DNA from: Eunapius fragilis
Lineage: Eukaryota; Porifera; Demospongiae; Spongillida; Spongillidae
Direction: 5' to 3'
Length of the DNA: 64,000 nucleotides
Assembly: GCA_963681505.1 (NCBI GenBank)
Contig: OY811984.1
Span: 6,621,947-6,685,946, forward strand
Part shown: positions 12,486 to 36,094 of the stretch, one piece after another
Numbering within the stretch: position 1 is the first letter of the stretch
Layout of the letters: every line of letters starts with the position of its first letter
Position numbers and translations under genes: made by a program
The notes under the pieces: model-generated
Database searches by the model: none
What the model was told of the DNA's origin: nothing
What the model saw: the letters and a program-made list of their open reading frames with translations, nothing else

Positions 12486-12998
12486 TGCATGCAAAATTCA
12501 CTGTTGTGTGTATTTGTCCTGGTGCAGGTTTAGATCATTAGGTTCCGCAGCCCTCAACATGTGTATGGTTGCCTGTGGTAGTGCCGACGCCTACTTTGAA
12601 TATGGCATCCACTGCTGGGACATAGCTGCCGCTGATGTGATTGTACGGGAGGCAGGAGGGGTGACCATGTTCCCCACAGGTGTGTGTGTGATTGTACAGG
12701 AGTGACCATGTTCCCCACAGGTGTGTGTGTGTGCATGTGTGATTGTATAGGAGGCAGCAGGTGGGGTGACCATGTTCCCCACAGAGGGTGTGTTGTATGT
12801 GTGTGTGTTGTTCATCTGAATATTACCCCTTTCACACACAGCGTGCATGTCTTCATTCTTTTCTCTTGGTACCCTTTTGCAGGGGAGCCACTGGACCTGA
12901 TGAAGAGGGGTGTGCTCTGTGCCTCATCTGACCAGCTGGCCCAGCAGATCCGCCCCCACATAGGACACCTCCAGTACGCCTATGACCAGACCGACTGA
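9759..12998 (+). CDS. IMPA1: Inositol monophosphatase, paralogue a
   Basis: Eight exons: 9759-9821, 9881-10014, 10297-10392, 10561-10606, 10737-10845, 10939-11053, 12528-12679, 12883-12998; 276 residues (human IMPA1 has 277). Metal-site motifs are FIGEET (Glu71), [14 protein letters not shown] (Asp87, Asp90) and GIHCWD (Asp219). The enzyme removes phosphate from inositol monophosphates to supply free inositol for phosphoinositide signalling; it is Mg-dependent, and family members are lithium-sensitive. The gene is tail to tail with paralogue b, with identical exon phases, so they arose by an inverted duplication. Exons 5 and 7 are nearly identical in DNA to b while the others are not. Intron 6 holds a 1.27-kb minisatellite, and intron 7 has partial copies of the end of exon 7. 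The symbol denotes the family; IMPA1 and IMPA2 cannot be told apart this far from vertebrates. Confidence 0.95.
10079..10136. repeat. (CA)n microsatellite, IMPA-a intron 2
   Basis: A nearly pure CA run, with a longer imperfect CA-rich tail to about 10210. Confidence 0.9.
11061..12335. repeat. 29-bp minisatellite, about 44 copies, IMPA-a intron 6
   Basis: Unit CCCAACACTCCTCCAYCTGT followed by CCCCCTCTG, 29 bp, with a C/T variant at one site and one shortened unit near 11735. The array starts 7 bp after the splice donor of exon 6. The unit has no stop in any frame, so six long reading frames of over 430 codons appear here; none is a gene. Confidence 0.95.
12428..12482. repeat. (CA)n microsatellite, IMPA-a intron 6
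   Basis: Pure CA run about 45 bp before the exon 7 acceptor. Confidence 0.9.
12640..12786 (+). repeat. Three tandem partial copies of the exon 7 end in IMPA-a
   Basis: The exon 7 end (GTGACCATGTTCCCCACAG plus the preceding GATTGTACGGGAGGCAG region) is followed in intron 7 by two imperfect copies ending near 12719 and 12785. The first copy keeps a GTGTGT donor; the second is followed by AGGGTG and has lost it. Confidence 0.85.
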
Positions 12999-13442
12999 TG
13001 GACACTGGTCTCCGTATTGTACACACCCTTATTGAGCATGGCCTTCATATATTGTGTACACTTTTAAATGCAAGTTGAGCAGGATGTTTGGACACCTTTA
13101 CCCAGCTGTAGTGGAGATCATATATTATGCAGTTATATCATTAGATACTGAGCAGGGTTTTGTTAAGGAAAAAAACCTCAAGAAAGGCGTGGTGGGGGGG
13201 GGGGGGGGAGGAGAGGCAATGTTCATTTGAAATTATGTAGAGGGGGGGGTTTATTTTACCTTAAGTTGCGCAGGGGTGTGAACCCTGGGATAGCTATGCT
13301 TACACATGGAGCATATCATTACTTTGGCATTACCAAGGGCATCTGTCAATAATGTACCTCTACCTGAATGCACAGATTACTTCATGATAATTAATTAATT
13401 ATTCATATTTAACATTAAAAAAAAAAAAAACAATGGAATGTG
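12999..13442. other. Shared 3' flank of the IMPA pair
   Basis: 444 bp between the two stop codons. It contains a poly-G run (about 13195-13209), a second G run and a poly-A tract (about 13417-13430). No exon was recognised. Confidence 0.6.
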
Positions 13443-14981
13443 TTAGTCCCTTGGAAGGTCTATGTGATTGATGTGGGGTACGACCTGATGGGCAAGCTGC
13501 ACTGTTGAGGTACTTAGTACACCCCTCCTCATGAGGTCCAAGGGCTCACCTGGATAGGAGGAGACATACCAATGCAACACAAATCCACCCTACAATGGAC
13601 AACACACACACACACACAACACACACATGCACACACACAAACACACACACATGCACACACACACACATGCACACACACACACACAACACACACAAACAAC
13701 ACACACAACACATACATGCACACACACACACATGCACACACACACATACACCACACACACACACACCTGTGGGGAACATGGTCACCCCTCCTGCCTCCCG
13801 TACAATCACATCAGCAGCAGCTATGTCCCAGCAGTGGATGCCATACTCAAAGTAGGCGTCAGCACTACCACAGGCAACCATACACATACCAAGGGCTGCA
13901 GACCCAATGCAGCGAAACCTGCATCACAGAGCAAGCAACAGGACACCGTGAAAATGTTCCCCTCACCCTCCCTCCCCCTCTACCCGAGCTCCCTCTGTCT
14001 CCTTCATAACCTAACAGCACGGTGACACGCTATTTTCAAAAGTACCTTACCCGTGTGCTGAAGCTGGTGCCACAGTCAGATTGTACGCGGTGTCCATTTT
14101 CTTCCTCATCTCCTTCTCCCCCCTGCTGTATCCCAGGCAGGAGATTATCAATGACTGAGTGATGTCTGAAAACAAAAATAATAAATTAAACTTAGTGTAT
14201 TTTTCCCTATCAGATGGATGTGACTGGACATTATTAGAGGTGTACCTGTGCACTTTGATACATGGATAGGCTTCCCGTTCAGTGTGGCTCCGTGACCCTT
14301 CTTGGCAGAGTACAGCTGGTCCAAGATAAAGTTGTAGACCACACCCACCACTGGCTATATTAGTCCCCGAAAGTATCCGATATGAAAGTGCCAACAACAA
14401 CAACAACAACAACAACAACAAAGCCGCGCGCGCGTAATGTGTGACATACCTCCTTCTTGATAACTAAACCTATGGAGACTGCAGAGAATAAAAAACTGCG
14501 CGCAGGAACACAAAGTGAGCGCAAAGGTGGTAATTCCACGTGCCTAGTCTTACTTGTGAACAAAGTTTGTCGTTCCATCGATGGGGTCAATTATCCACGT
14601 TGGGGCGTCCGCCAAACCATCGCAAGACTCCGACTCCTCTCCGATAAAGCTGTTGCGTACAATGACCAATTAGCGCAGGGAGGAGCTATGAGGAGCTAGG
14701 GGAGGGGGAAAAGCAGGCATCGATTACCGATGGTCAGGAAACTTCTTTTTCAAGAAAGAGATGACGAGATCCTGCACTTTCTTATCAGTTTCAGTCACGA
14801 GATCAGCAGAGTTGCTCTTTGTCTGAACCTCCTTCTCCCGGTGGAAAGCTTCCAAGGCTAACTATAAGGTGCTGTTAACTCCAACATGTCCCACGTTCAA
14901 GCCGCACATACTTACAGCTCCTGCCTCTTTGGCTACATCTACTGCTGCTCTGTAACATTCATCTAGTTCCAGTGCAGACAT
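13443..14981 (-). CDS. IMPA1: Inositol monophosphatase, paralogue b
   Basis: Eight minus-strand exons: 14916-14981, 14728-14861, 14554-14649, 14450-14495, 14246-14354, 14051-14165, 13767-13918, 13443-13549; 274 residues. Exons 2-7 have exactly the same lengths as in paralogue a. Motifs are intact: [20 protein letters not shown] and GIHCWD, with the C-terminal exon [12 protein letters not shown]. The protein differs clearly from a in exons 1-3 and 6 (for example [15 protein letters not shown] versus [15 protein letters not shown]) but is identical over exon 5. All splice sites are GT-AG and the frame is open, so this is a working gene. It is head to head with MEAK7, 83 bp between start codons. 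Confidence 0.93.
13606..13766. repeat. CA-rich repeat, IMPA-b intron 7
   Basis: Imperfect CA/CATG array that runs directly up to the intron 7 splice donor (minus strand), so the intron starts GTGTGTGTG. Confidence 0.85.
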
Positions 14982-15064
14982 TTTAACAGATGGGTACGGT
15001 GTAAAGTACCATATGGCCCCCCCGGTTTATGGCGCGTCATGAACCTAATACATTACGTCATTTA
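14982..15064. promoter_or_regulatory. 83-bp divergent promoter, IMPA-b / MEAK7
   Basis: Only 83 bp lie between the two start codons. No TATA box is visible on either strand. Confidence 0.5.
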
Positions 15065-17302
15065 ATGGGCGGGGGTGGTAGTAAACGGTTGGCCGTGCTC
15101 AAACGGGCTGGTCAGAATCTCACTGAAGCGGAGAAGAAGGTGGTCACTGATTGCTTCGACTCGATTTCCTGTTCGAAAGAATCTGAATCCTTCGACCAGA
15201 ACCAGTTCAATGTAAGAGCAAATGGTGTTCGTTTGTGTGATATTAATTATCAATATAATAATGTTTACATGCAGGCCTATATTGACCGGCTCCATCTCTC
15301 ACTTCCGAGCGAACTTATATCGCAGCTATTCCAGGTTCTCTGCACGGCGGGAACTACCCAGGTCACGTTCGCCTCGTTTGTGTCTGGCGTGAGCTTTCTC
15401 CTGAAAGAGCTTAATGGCGCCTGCCTTCACAAACTATGTGGTGGACCCGCGTTGACTGTGGTCCGTTTCAGCGAACACCTGCTCGTCTTCATAAGCGTGG
15501 CACTTGAGAGCGAGATAGCCCAGGCCGCCTTCCCGCACTATAAAGAGTGGGCGACCTCACAAGCCACGGTCAAGGAGCTTTCTGCCTACCTGGCTAAGCC
15601 CCTAGTAGAGTCGTCGGACCCCAGCAAACCCATCTCCCCCGTTGAGCTGGACAGATGGATGAGGTCTTGCCCTTTGGGCTGCCAATTGGTCAAGCTTACG
15701 GTAGCCTACGTGTTTTGTTACGAGGCTCTCCTGCCCAACCCACGAGCCGCACCCAGCGAAATACGGGGCCTCGTTGGAATGGACGGCTTGGAATACGCGC
15801 TCCTGCCTCAGAAAATCCAGCACCCGCTGTTTAGGGAAGAGTTTCCCTCCGTTCTGCTGGACCAATGCACCTGGATGTTCCTGAACAGCTGCGTTCCCTC
15901 TCACCTCAAGGGGAAGGTCTACCCTCTGTTCTCAAGCATCAAACATGGCCAGAGTTTCTCCACCTTCTGCAAGCAGCTGCTGGTCAATGGACCCACCCTC
16001 CTGGTTATCAGAGACACTGGAGGCAATGTCTTTGGGGGGTTTGCAGCTGACAGCTGGCGCTACGGACCACAGTTCATAGGTGTGTGATTCTCAGCTCCAC
16101 CTTTGGTCCTCCAGGCGAGCTGTACTTTTTCACTCATGCTCCGCCCCCTTCTATGCAGGGTCAGCCAACTGCTTCCTGTACACACTACACCCATCCATGG
16201 ATGCTTACTACCCCACAGGGTACAATGACAATTACATGTACCTCCAGCAGAATGCTCAGACGCTTCCCAACGGTCTGGTAAGGGTTAAAGTATACAGATA
16301 TCTGGTAAGGGTTAACGATAGTACCCATGGAGGCAAAGGGGCTACCAACGGGTGGGCCAGGTGAAGGTTATAAATTCAATGCAATTTAATTCAACTAATG
16401 CTTACCAATTGTTAAAAGCTCTTGCAGATAGAAGTGTCTGAATGAAAAGAGTATCTTTTAAATCTTCTGTTCTCTCCTTACTGTTTCACTCTCTTCACAG
16501 GGAATGGGTGGACAGCTGAATTACTTTGGCCTTTGGTTATCGGCTGAGTATGGTACAGGGCACAGCAAAGGCACACCTAAGTGCTCCACCTATGGGAGCC
16601 CAGTGTTGGCACACAACGATGAATTCCACATAGATGTTCTTGAAGTGTGGGGCATTGGAGAACCTGTTATACCAGAGAAAGAGGTGTGTATGTGTGTTCA
16701 TGTGTGTGTGTTCATGTGTGTGTGTTCATGTGTGTGTGTGTGTGTGTGTGTGTTCATGTGTGTGTGTTAACATAATGTGCTCATCATTGGTCTGCTTGTC
16801 ATCACTGGGTAAGGGGTAAGGGTGAGGGTGCTCAACGGTGAGGGTGCTCAACGGTGAGGGTGCTCAATGGTGAGGGTGCTCAATGGTGAGGGTGAGAGTA
16901 AGGTGTATAGGGTAAGGGTGTTGTCTAGCAAGTTGCCTACCAATTTAAAAAAAAAGTGATTTCAACTAGTTACTATGGCATAGTTATGTATTGTTGGAAA
17001 GGGTCCATTCAAGAGTTGCATTGTGCATGTGGACAACCAGATAGTCTGCGACTAGATGTAGAGAATCAGTATAACTATTCGTGTTAATACCACATGATGG
17101 TTAGTACATAGCATGGTAGGGTTATAGCTCTCCTCACCCCCCCCCCCCCCCCCCCCCCTCCCCCTGCTTCCTACTTCAGGATGGTGGTGGTGTCAGCATC
17201 CTTGACAGGGACAAGGGAGCCACTGCAATCCTGGAGCTAGCAGGGAAATCCAGACACAGTGAGGGTCTCAGAGAACCCAAGGCTGATCACCACACCCACT
17301 AA
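15065..17302 (+). CDS. MEAK7: TLDc-domain protein MEAK7 (TLDC1)
   Basis: Five exons: 15065-15211, 15275-16079, 16159-16277, 16501-16683, 17180-17302; 458 residues (human 456). The C-terminal TLDc domain is clear: NVFGGFAADSW, NCFLYTLHPSM, YNDNYMYL, NGLGMGGQLNYFGLW, VLEVWGIGEP and the end SRHSEGLRE, all shared with human MEAK7. The start MGGGGSKR fits the N-myristoylation pattern (Gly2, Ser6), as human MGNSRSR does, which is why ATG 15065 was preferred over the upstream ATG at 15029. Human MEAK7 sits on lysosomes and supports an alternative mTOR signalling route; the same role here is inferred. Intron 4 carries a short TGAGGGTGCTCAACGG minisatellite and a poly-C run. Confidence 0.93.
16805..16915. 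repeat. 16-bp minisatellite, MEAK7 intron 4
   Basis: Four to five units of GGTGAGGGTGCTCAAY, each resembling a splice donor (GGTGAG). Confidence 0.75.
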
Positions 17303-19205
<1,903 letters not shown>

Positions 19206-19296
19206 TTATGCATTTATTTGATTCTACTGTATGTCATTTAATAATTATTTAAGTTAAGCAGCGCCGGAAGTTAGAACCCTGCGTCTTTGTAGCGAA

Positions 19297-20963
19297 ATGA
19301 TTTCGAAGCGCTGCAGTAGGTGCAGGGTTATTCTCGTTGCGGTATTAGTAGCTGTGGCACTATTATGGCCGTGCGTCAGCGCCTCGGAGGAGGGTAAAAC
19401 GGACGTGCCCGGAACCGAAGGCACGGTTGAGAATACGGAAGAAGCGGGAGAAGAGTCGCAACCTTTCCAAGTGTCCTTCGTTCCGCAGCTTTCACTGAGG
19501 TGAGGTGCACGGGGCTATTTGCGCGGGAGGCTGTTGGCGGCGTGGGAAAGCTCCCAACCCCATCACCTATTATCCTTGCACGCGTACCTTACTCTGCAGC
19601 GTCATACACCCTGACCGGCCAAAGAACGTATCATGGTTCATCATGGTGAGCTAGCCCCCCCCCCCCCCCCCCCCTCCCCTCCCCCCAGGGGGTAGCCAGG
19701 GTATGTATAACAGCCCTATCTTCGCGCCCATTCCTTTCTAGTTGTATGCGTCGTGGTGTTCATACAGCCAGGCGGCCGAGCCGGTCTTCCTGGACTTGAT
19801 GCAGGCGATTGTGGATGCCAATATTACCGACGTGTATGCGGGAAAGGTGGACATCGCGACGGATAGAGGTATGAGTGTAGACATGTCTGTCGCATCACTA
19901 GCTTTACAGCCCCGCCCTCCACACACACGCGCGCGCACACACACGCACACACACACACACACACACTAGGCCCTTCATTGTAGTAGTTATCAGGTTTGCT
20001 TTCTCTATCCAGAGGTTGCACAGCACTTCAGAGTGACGTCTACGCCAACATTTTTGTTGTGAGTTGAATGCTCCCTATCCTTCTCATTGTTAGTATTTCT
20101 ATGACCCAGCCTTGTGTTGATTAACCCCCCCCCCCCCCCCCCCCCCATGTGGCATTGTGATGGTTAACCCCCCCCCCCCCCCCTCCAATGGCCTTGGTGA
20201 TGATTAACCCCACTAGTGGCATTGTGATGATTACCCCCCCTAGTGACCTTGTGATGATTAACCCCCCTCTCTACCCCCCCCCCCCCCCCCCATGACCTTG
20301 CCCCCTGATGGCCTTGTGATGATTATTAGTGACCTTGTGATGATTAACCCCTAGTGGCCTTGTGATGATTAACCCCTAGTGGCCTTGTGATGATTAACCC
20401 CCTAGTGATCTTGTTATGATTAACCCCCTAGTGATCTTGTTATGATTAACCCCTAGTGACCTTGTGATGATTAACCCCTAGTGACCTTGTGATGATTAAC
20501 CCCTAGTGACCTTGTGATGATTAACCCCTAGTGACCTTGTGATGATTAACCCCTTTGAAAGTGTACAGTGTTATTGCAAAAACCATACAATGGTTCCTAC
20601 AGTGCCTCTATAAAGATGAGTCATGTACAGCCTGGGCACCACATTACCATACCACTTCACATCCTCCTGGGCACCACATTACCATACCACTTCACATCCT
20701 CCTGGGCACTCAACATCCTGCATTCAGTAAACCCCCTTTTGCGTTCTGGACACACCTTTTACATCCTGTTTACCCCATCCTCCCTCCCTCACCATCCCTC
20801 CCTTACCATCCCTCCATCACCATCCCTCCCTCATCTCTCCCTCACCATCTCTCCCTCACCATCCCCTCCTGCAGCATCAAAAAGGAACATGAACATGTGT
20901 ATGAATTTCAAGAAGAGGTAACCCTTGACAACCTCAAGTCCTTCATGTTTGCAGCTCTTAGGT

Positions 20964-21022
<59 letters not shown>

Positions 21023-22091
21023 CACGAATTATTAAACAACTGCTACACCATCTCATGAGTACCTCTCCACAAAATCTGCCTTTTTCCTACCCCTCACTCC
21101 CTGTGGCCACCCTCTCTCCCTCTGGCCACCCTCACTCCCTCCCTCTGGCCACCCTCATTCCCTCCCACTGGTCACCCTCACTCCCTCTGGCCACCCTCAC
21201 TCCCTCTGTCTGGGCACCCTCACTCCCTCTGCAGACACCTTTTCCCTCACTCTCCCAACCCCCTAGTGCTATAATGACCTCACTTCCATCCATAGCCCAG
21301 AGCTGAGTGCATTGAACACTTCGGCTGATCTTGCAGGTGTCCAGAGAACACATCCTGTTGTATTTGTACTCGTACACGACAAGGATATCCATGAAACATG
21401 GCAGGTGTGTGTGTGTGTGTGCCTGTATCTCTACTGAACTAGTGCAGTACTGTGCCATCACAACTACCAGTGTGCTACAGTTGTATTTTTAATTGTTCTG
21501 AGTAGGCTATTTTCACTGAAGTAGCAAGAGACAGGTTGCTTGTGGCGAAGTTTGTGTATACCACAGATCCAGACATTCTGAAGGTATGTATAATAATGGC
21601 TCCTCCCTTGCACCTGACTCCTCCCTTACTCACACCTCCCTCTCCCTACCCAGGGACACCATCTGCCATCTCTTCCAGGGGCATTGGCTCTCAAGGACAA
21701 CACTGAATACCTGTTCCAAGGTAGGGCACATCTCGTAAGGGGTAGGGCACATCTCATAAGGGGTGGGGCACATCCCATGAGGGATGGGCACATCCATGAT
21801 GGGTGGGGCACATCCCATGAGGGGTAGGACACATCTCATGAGGGGTGGGGCACATCCCATGAGGGAGACGGTCACATCAGTGTTGTTTCTCACCCCATAA
21901 GATGCTCTCTCCAGACACACACTACTGAACTGGGTCAACAATGAGAAGTGAGTTTGCCCCAGTCCATTTGTCCAGAACACCCTTCACGCACCTTTACTGT
22001 TCCAAGGTTACCTGCCTTTAGCCGTGTCAATGCATCCACGTTTGGGCATCAACTGTCAATCCAGGGGAGAGGTGAGTGTCTGGATCTTCAT

Positions 22092-22150
<59 letters not shown>

Positions 22151-23800
22151 TAATCAAATGTTTAATGACAAGTGCTCGCAACCCCCCTCCTTCCCCTTAT
22201 ACATACCTCCTGTGCAGTGAAAAAGATGGTGCTGGTGTGTGTGAGTGAGGACCCTTCAGAGAGGGGTGTGGCCCAAAGAAAGTGAGGGCTCATGAAAGCC
22301 GTCATGTGTTCTGTTACCCAACTGTTCTCTGCTCAGGGCCATAGAGGCAGTAAGGAAGGTAGCACACAGCAGGAAACAACACACGTATGTCCCACTGCAA
22401 CATCTTATTGGGGGGGGGGGCATGGGCATGGTCACATATAACATCTTATGGGGGGGGGGGCATGGTCACATATTACTCCTTGACGTAATTGCTATCACTT
22501 TCTTTATTAAAGGAATTACTGGTTCTATCAACTTGAGAGCATTGAGGTGGCTGAAAGGATTGTCCAACGGAGGTAAGCACCTATGTGTATGGGTCTGGGC
22601 ACTCATTCATATACCAGGTTGTCCCAACAGCCCACTGGAGCTGCCACTGGTTCTGGCATATGATCCAAAAACAGGCTACTATTACCAGTATGAGGTATGT
22701 TAATGTAATAAGATGATTTTAAAAAATTATAATAATCTTTTGATGTTTATTGTAACTTGCTATTAACCCTTTGCTGTCTTTCTTTACCCTGGCAGCCTAG
22801 TGTTGAGGAGAAAGGTTTTACAGAGAAGTCCATTCTTACTTTCCTTGCAGCCATCAAGGACGAAAAGATTACGGTATGTGTGGGTGACATGATGTCATGT
22901 GATGTCATAATCACGCTTCTGCTCATAGCCCAACGGAGGAGGGCCTTCCTATTTCAACATTGTGCATAATGTGAGGCATTATTTAGAGATTTGCTAGTCA
23001 CTCAAATGGTTAACTTTTGTTTTCTACTTCTTGCAGCTTAGAACAGCCATCTATGTGATTGTAATGGTATGTTGTGGGTGGGTGGGGCTATACTATCATG
23101 GTGATTACCTCGCTGTAGCTCCAGACTGCACTTAGTTAGTAGCGCACTCGTTATAAGCGCATTCCCTCGTTAGATGTATTGAAAATTATTTCATGGTTAA
23201 TGCGGGTATCATACATTATCTATGTCTACAATGTGCAATCTATGCCCTAAGTGAGTGCAGGGAACAAACGTGGTACTCTTAACGAGGGAAGACTGTAGTT
23301 GTTGATTATTAAAGTTAGTGGGTGAAGGTGTATGGGATCAATACTTGAATGATGCTCTTCTTGCACTTAGGAATGTGATATTTGAGTGACAATGTTATGT
23401 TCTCACTTCATAGAGTATGATCACCAACAGACCATTCCTGTGTGCCGCTGCCATCTTCTCATTCCTTATGGTACTGGGGTTCTACCTTGTGTTGTTATGC
23501 CAGCGACAGCCTAAGAACACTGTACGACTGTCGAAGAACGCAGCTGGGAAGCTGAGGAGAGCCAGAGAAAGGAAGGTTCAGGGCTCTCTGAGGCAGCGAA
23601 AGGTAGCTAATGGCACCAAGGAAGACAAGAAGGAAGAGGAGAAAAAGGAGGAGCAAGAGGAGGAGGAGGAAGAGACAGAGGAGAAAGATGAGGAGGAAGA
23701 GACAGGGGAGGAGGAAGAGATAGAGAAGAAAGGGGAGGAGGCACCAGAAGGATCCAAATCGAACTCAAAACACAATAAAGCTCATAAAAAGAACGAGTGA
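19297..23800 (+). CDS. TMX3-like transmembrane thioredoxin-fold protein
   Basis: Seventeen exons: 19297-19499, 19600-19645, 19742-19868, 20013-20058, 20875-20961, 21296-21404, 21506-21583, 21654-21720, 21902-21947, 22007-22071, 22218-22281, 22337-22384, 22513-22572, 22631-22694, 22796-22873, 23037-23066, 23414-23800; 534 residues. It has a signal peptide (VILVAVLVAVALLWPC), a thioredoxin domain with SWFIMLYASWCSYS and the cis-proline segment STPTF (Pro137), two to three further thioredoxin-like segments, one membrane helix (about 414-435) and a Lys/Glu-rich cytosolic tail ending KKNE, a KKXX ER-retrieval signal. The architecture equals TMX3, an ER protein disulfide isomerase. The active site reads C89-S-Y-S92, so the second cysteine of CxxC is missing; the protein could at most form mixed disulfides. 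Other PDI-family names remain possible. Confidence 0.82.
20105..20550. repeat. 25-bp minisatellite, TMX3-like intron 4
   Basis: Unit near CCTAGTGACCTTGTGATGAT plus TAACC, broken by three poly-C runs of about 15-22 bp in its first half. Confidence 0.85.
20962..21019. repeat. (GT)n microsatellite at the donor of TMX3-like intron 5
   Basis: The run begins directly after the exon 5 donor (GTCAGTGTGTGTG). Confidence 0.9.
21721..21866 (+). repeat. 21-bp minisatellite starting at the donor of TMX3-like intron 8
   Basis: Seven units of GTAGGGCACATCTCATAAGGG and variants; the first unit begins exactly with the intron's GT donor, and several later units keep a GGTAGG or GGTGGG copy. Confidence 0.85.
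22094..22145. repeat. (CA)n microsatellite, TMX3-like intron 10
   Basis: Pure CA run. Confidence 0.95.
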
Positions 23801-24320
23801 TAAAGTTTCTTTTACATTTAGCATCAAATTTCTTATTTTATTCTACACATTCAGATATCTGGAATAGTTCTACCTGTACATATTCAGTTTGTCTTTATTT
23901 CATGGCGTAATATTATGAAAGCAGAAGCAATTTTATGTAATCACACATGTTCAACTTAGGTTTATTTAGTGCTCCGAGGAGAATGACCATGTTATGTGAT
24001 GTCCAATTGCAATAACAAGAACTATTCAGAGAGGTGGGAGGTGAATAAGAGGGGACCCATAGGGAGGTGAAGGGAACCTGTAGATTAGTGAAACAGAACC
24101 CATACTTGCAATGTCAATAATCAAACATGAGTTTGCATACTCCTTTTGGCAAAGGTCACATGACTTCTTGCATGTTGTTAAATGCAGACCAAGTGGCAGA
24201 GGAAGTACAGCACCACAAAAGCATCTGTTAGGAGTATCAGAACGGTGCAATGTACAACACAGTGGCTTCGAACAGTGTGGTATGCTATTCATATTTCTGA
24301 TTGGTCCAAATCACACAATT
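23801..24320. other. Convergent 3' flanks of the TMX3-like gene and LARS2
   Basis: 520 bp between stop codons. No exon, repeat or structured element was recognised. Confidence 0.6.
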
Positions 24321-35684
<11,364 letters not shown>

Positions 35685-36094
35685 TATTCAATAACTTACA
35701 ATAACTAATAGACAGCGATATTATGCCATTACTATACTACACGTGTACCGCAAGGAATAATAGCCAATCTTGAATTCGAGGGGTTTTGAATATTGTTTGA
35801 GCTAACAACCTAGCACTAATTCCATGCTTGCAATATATCATATAATTAGAGTGCTCATCTCACACTGAGTGCGGACCCACCTGAACTCTCTATGGCACAA
35901 AGGTACGGGGATAAATTTGACTATAGGCCTATTTACTTGACATGACAGGGTACGGGCCGGAGTACAGGTACGCTGTTAATTCACTGTTACGCCGACCCGC
36001 GCCGGCCGCTTTTGTCCACTATAAAATGCATGAAATCGGGGAGCTGAGTATATACTTCAGTTGAAGTTAAGGAAAGTCTCTTTAATTTCTAAAA
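35685..36094. promoter_or_regulatory. Divergent promoter region, LARS2 / PB1-A
   Basis: 410 bp between start codons. A TATA box, TATAAAA at 36020-36026, lies 75 bp upstream of the PB1-A start. The LARS2 side shows no TATA box. Confidence 0.6.

Noticed and set aside
10904-12705. Very long reading frames (430-559 codons) on both strands
   Set aside because: They are produced entirely by the 29-bp stop-free array in IMPA-a intron 6, and real exons lie on both sides in a different arrangement.
13443-14981. Paralogue b of IMPA as a pseudogene fragment
   Set aside because: At first only exons 5 and 7 stood out, but all eight exons with GT-AG sites, matching lengths and an intact frame could be traced.
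23104-23296. Possible pogo/Tigger-like element in TMX3-like intron 16
   Set aside because: TTCCCTCGTTA and TAACGAGGGAA face each other, but the outer ends do not pair convincingly and no target duplication is visible.
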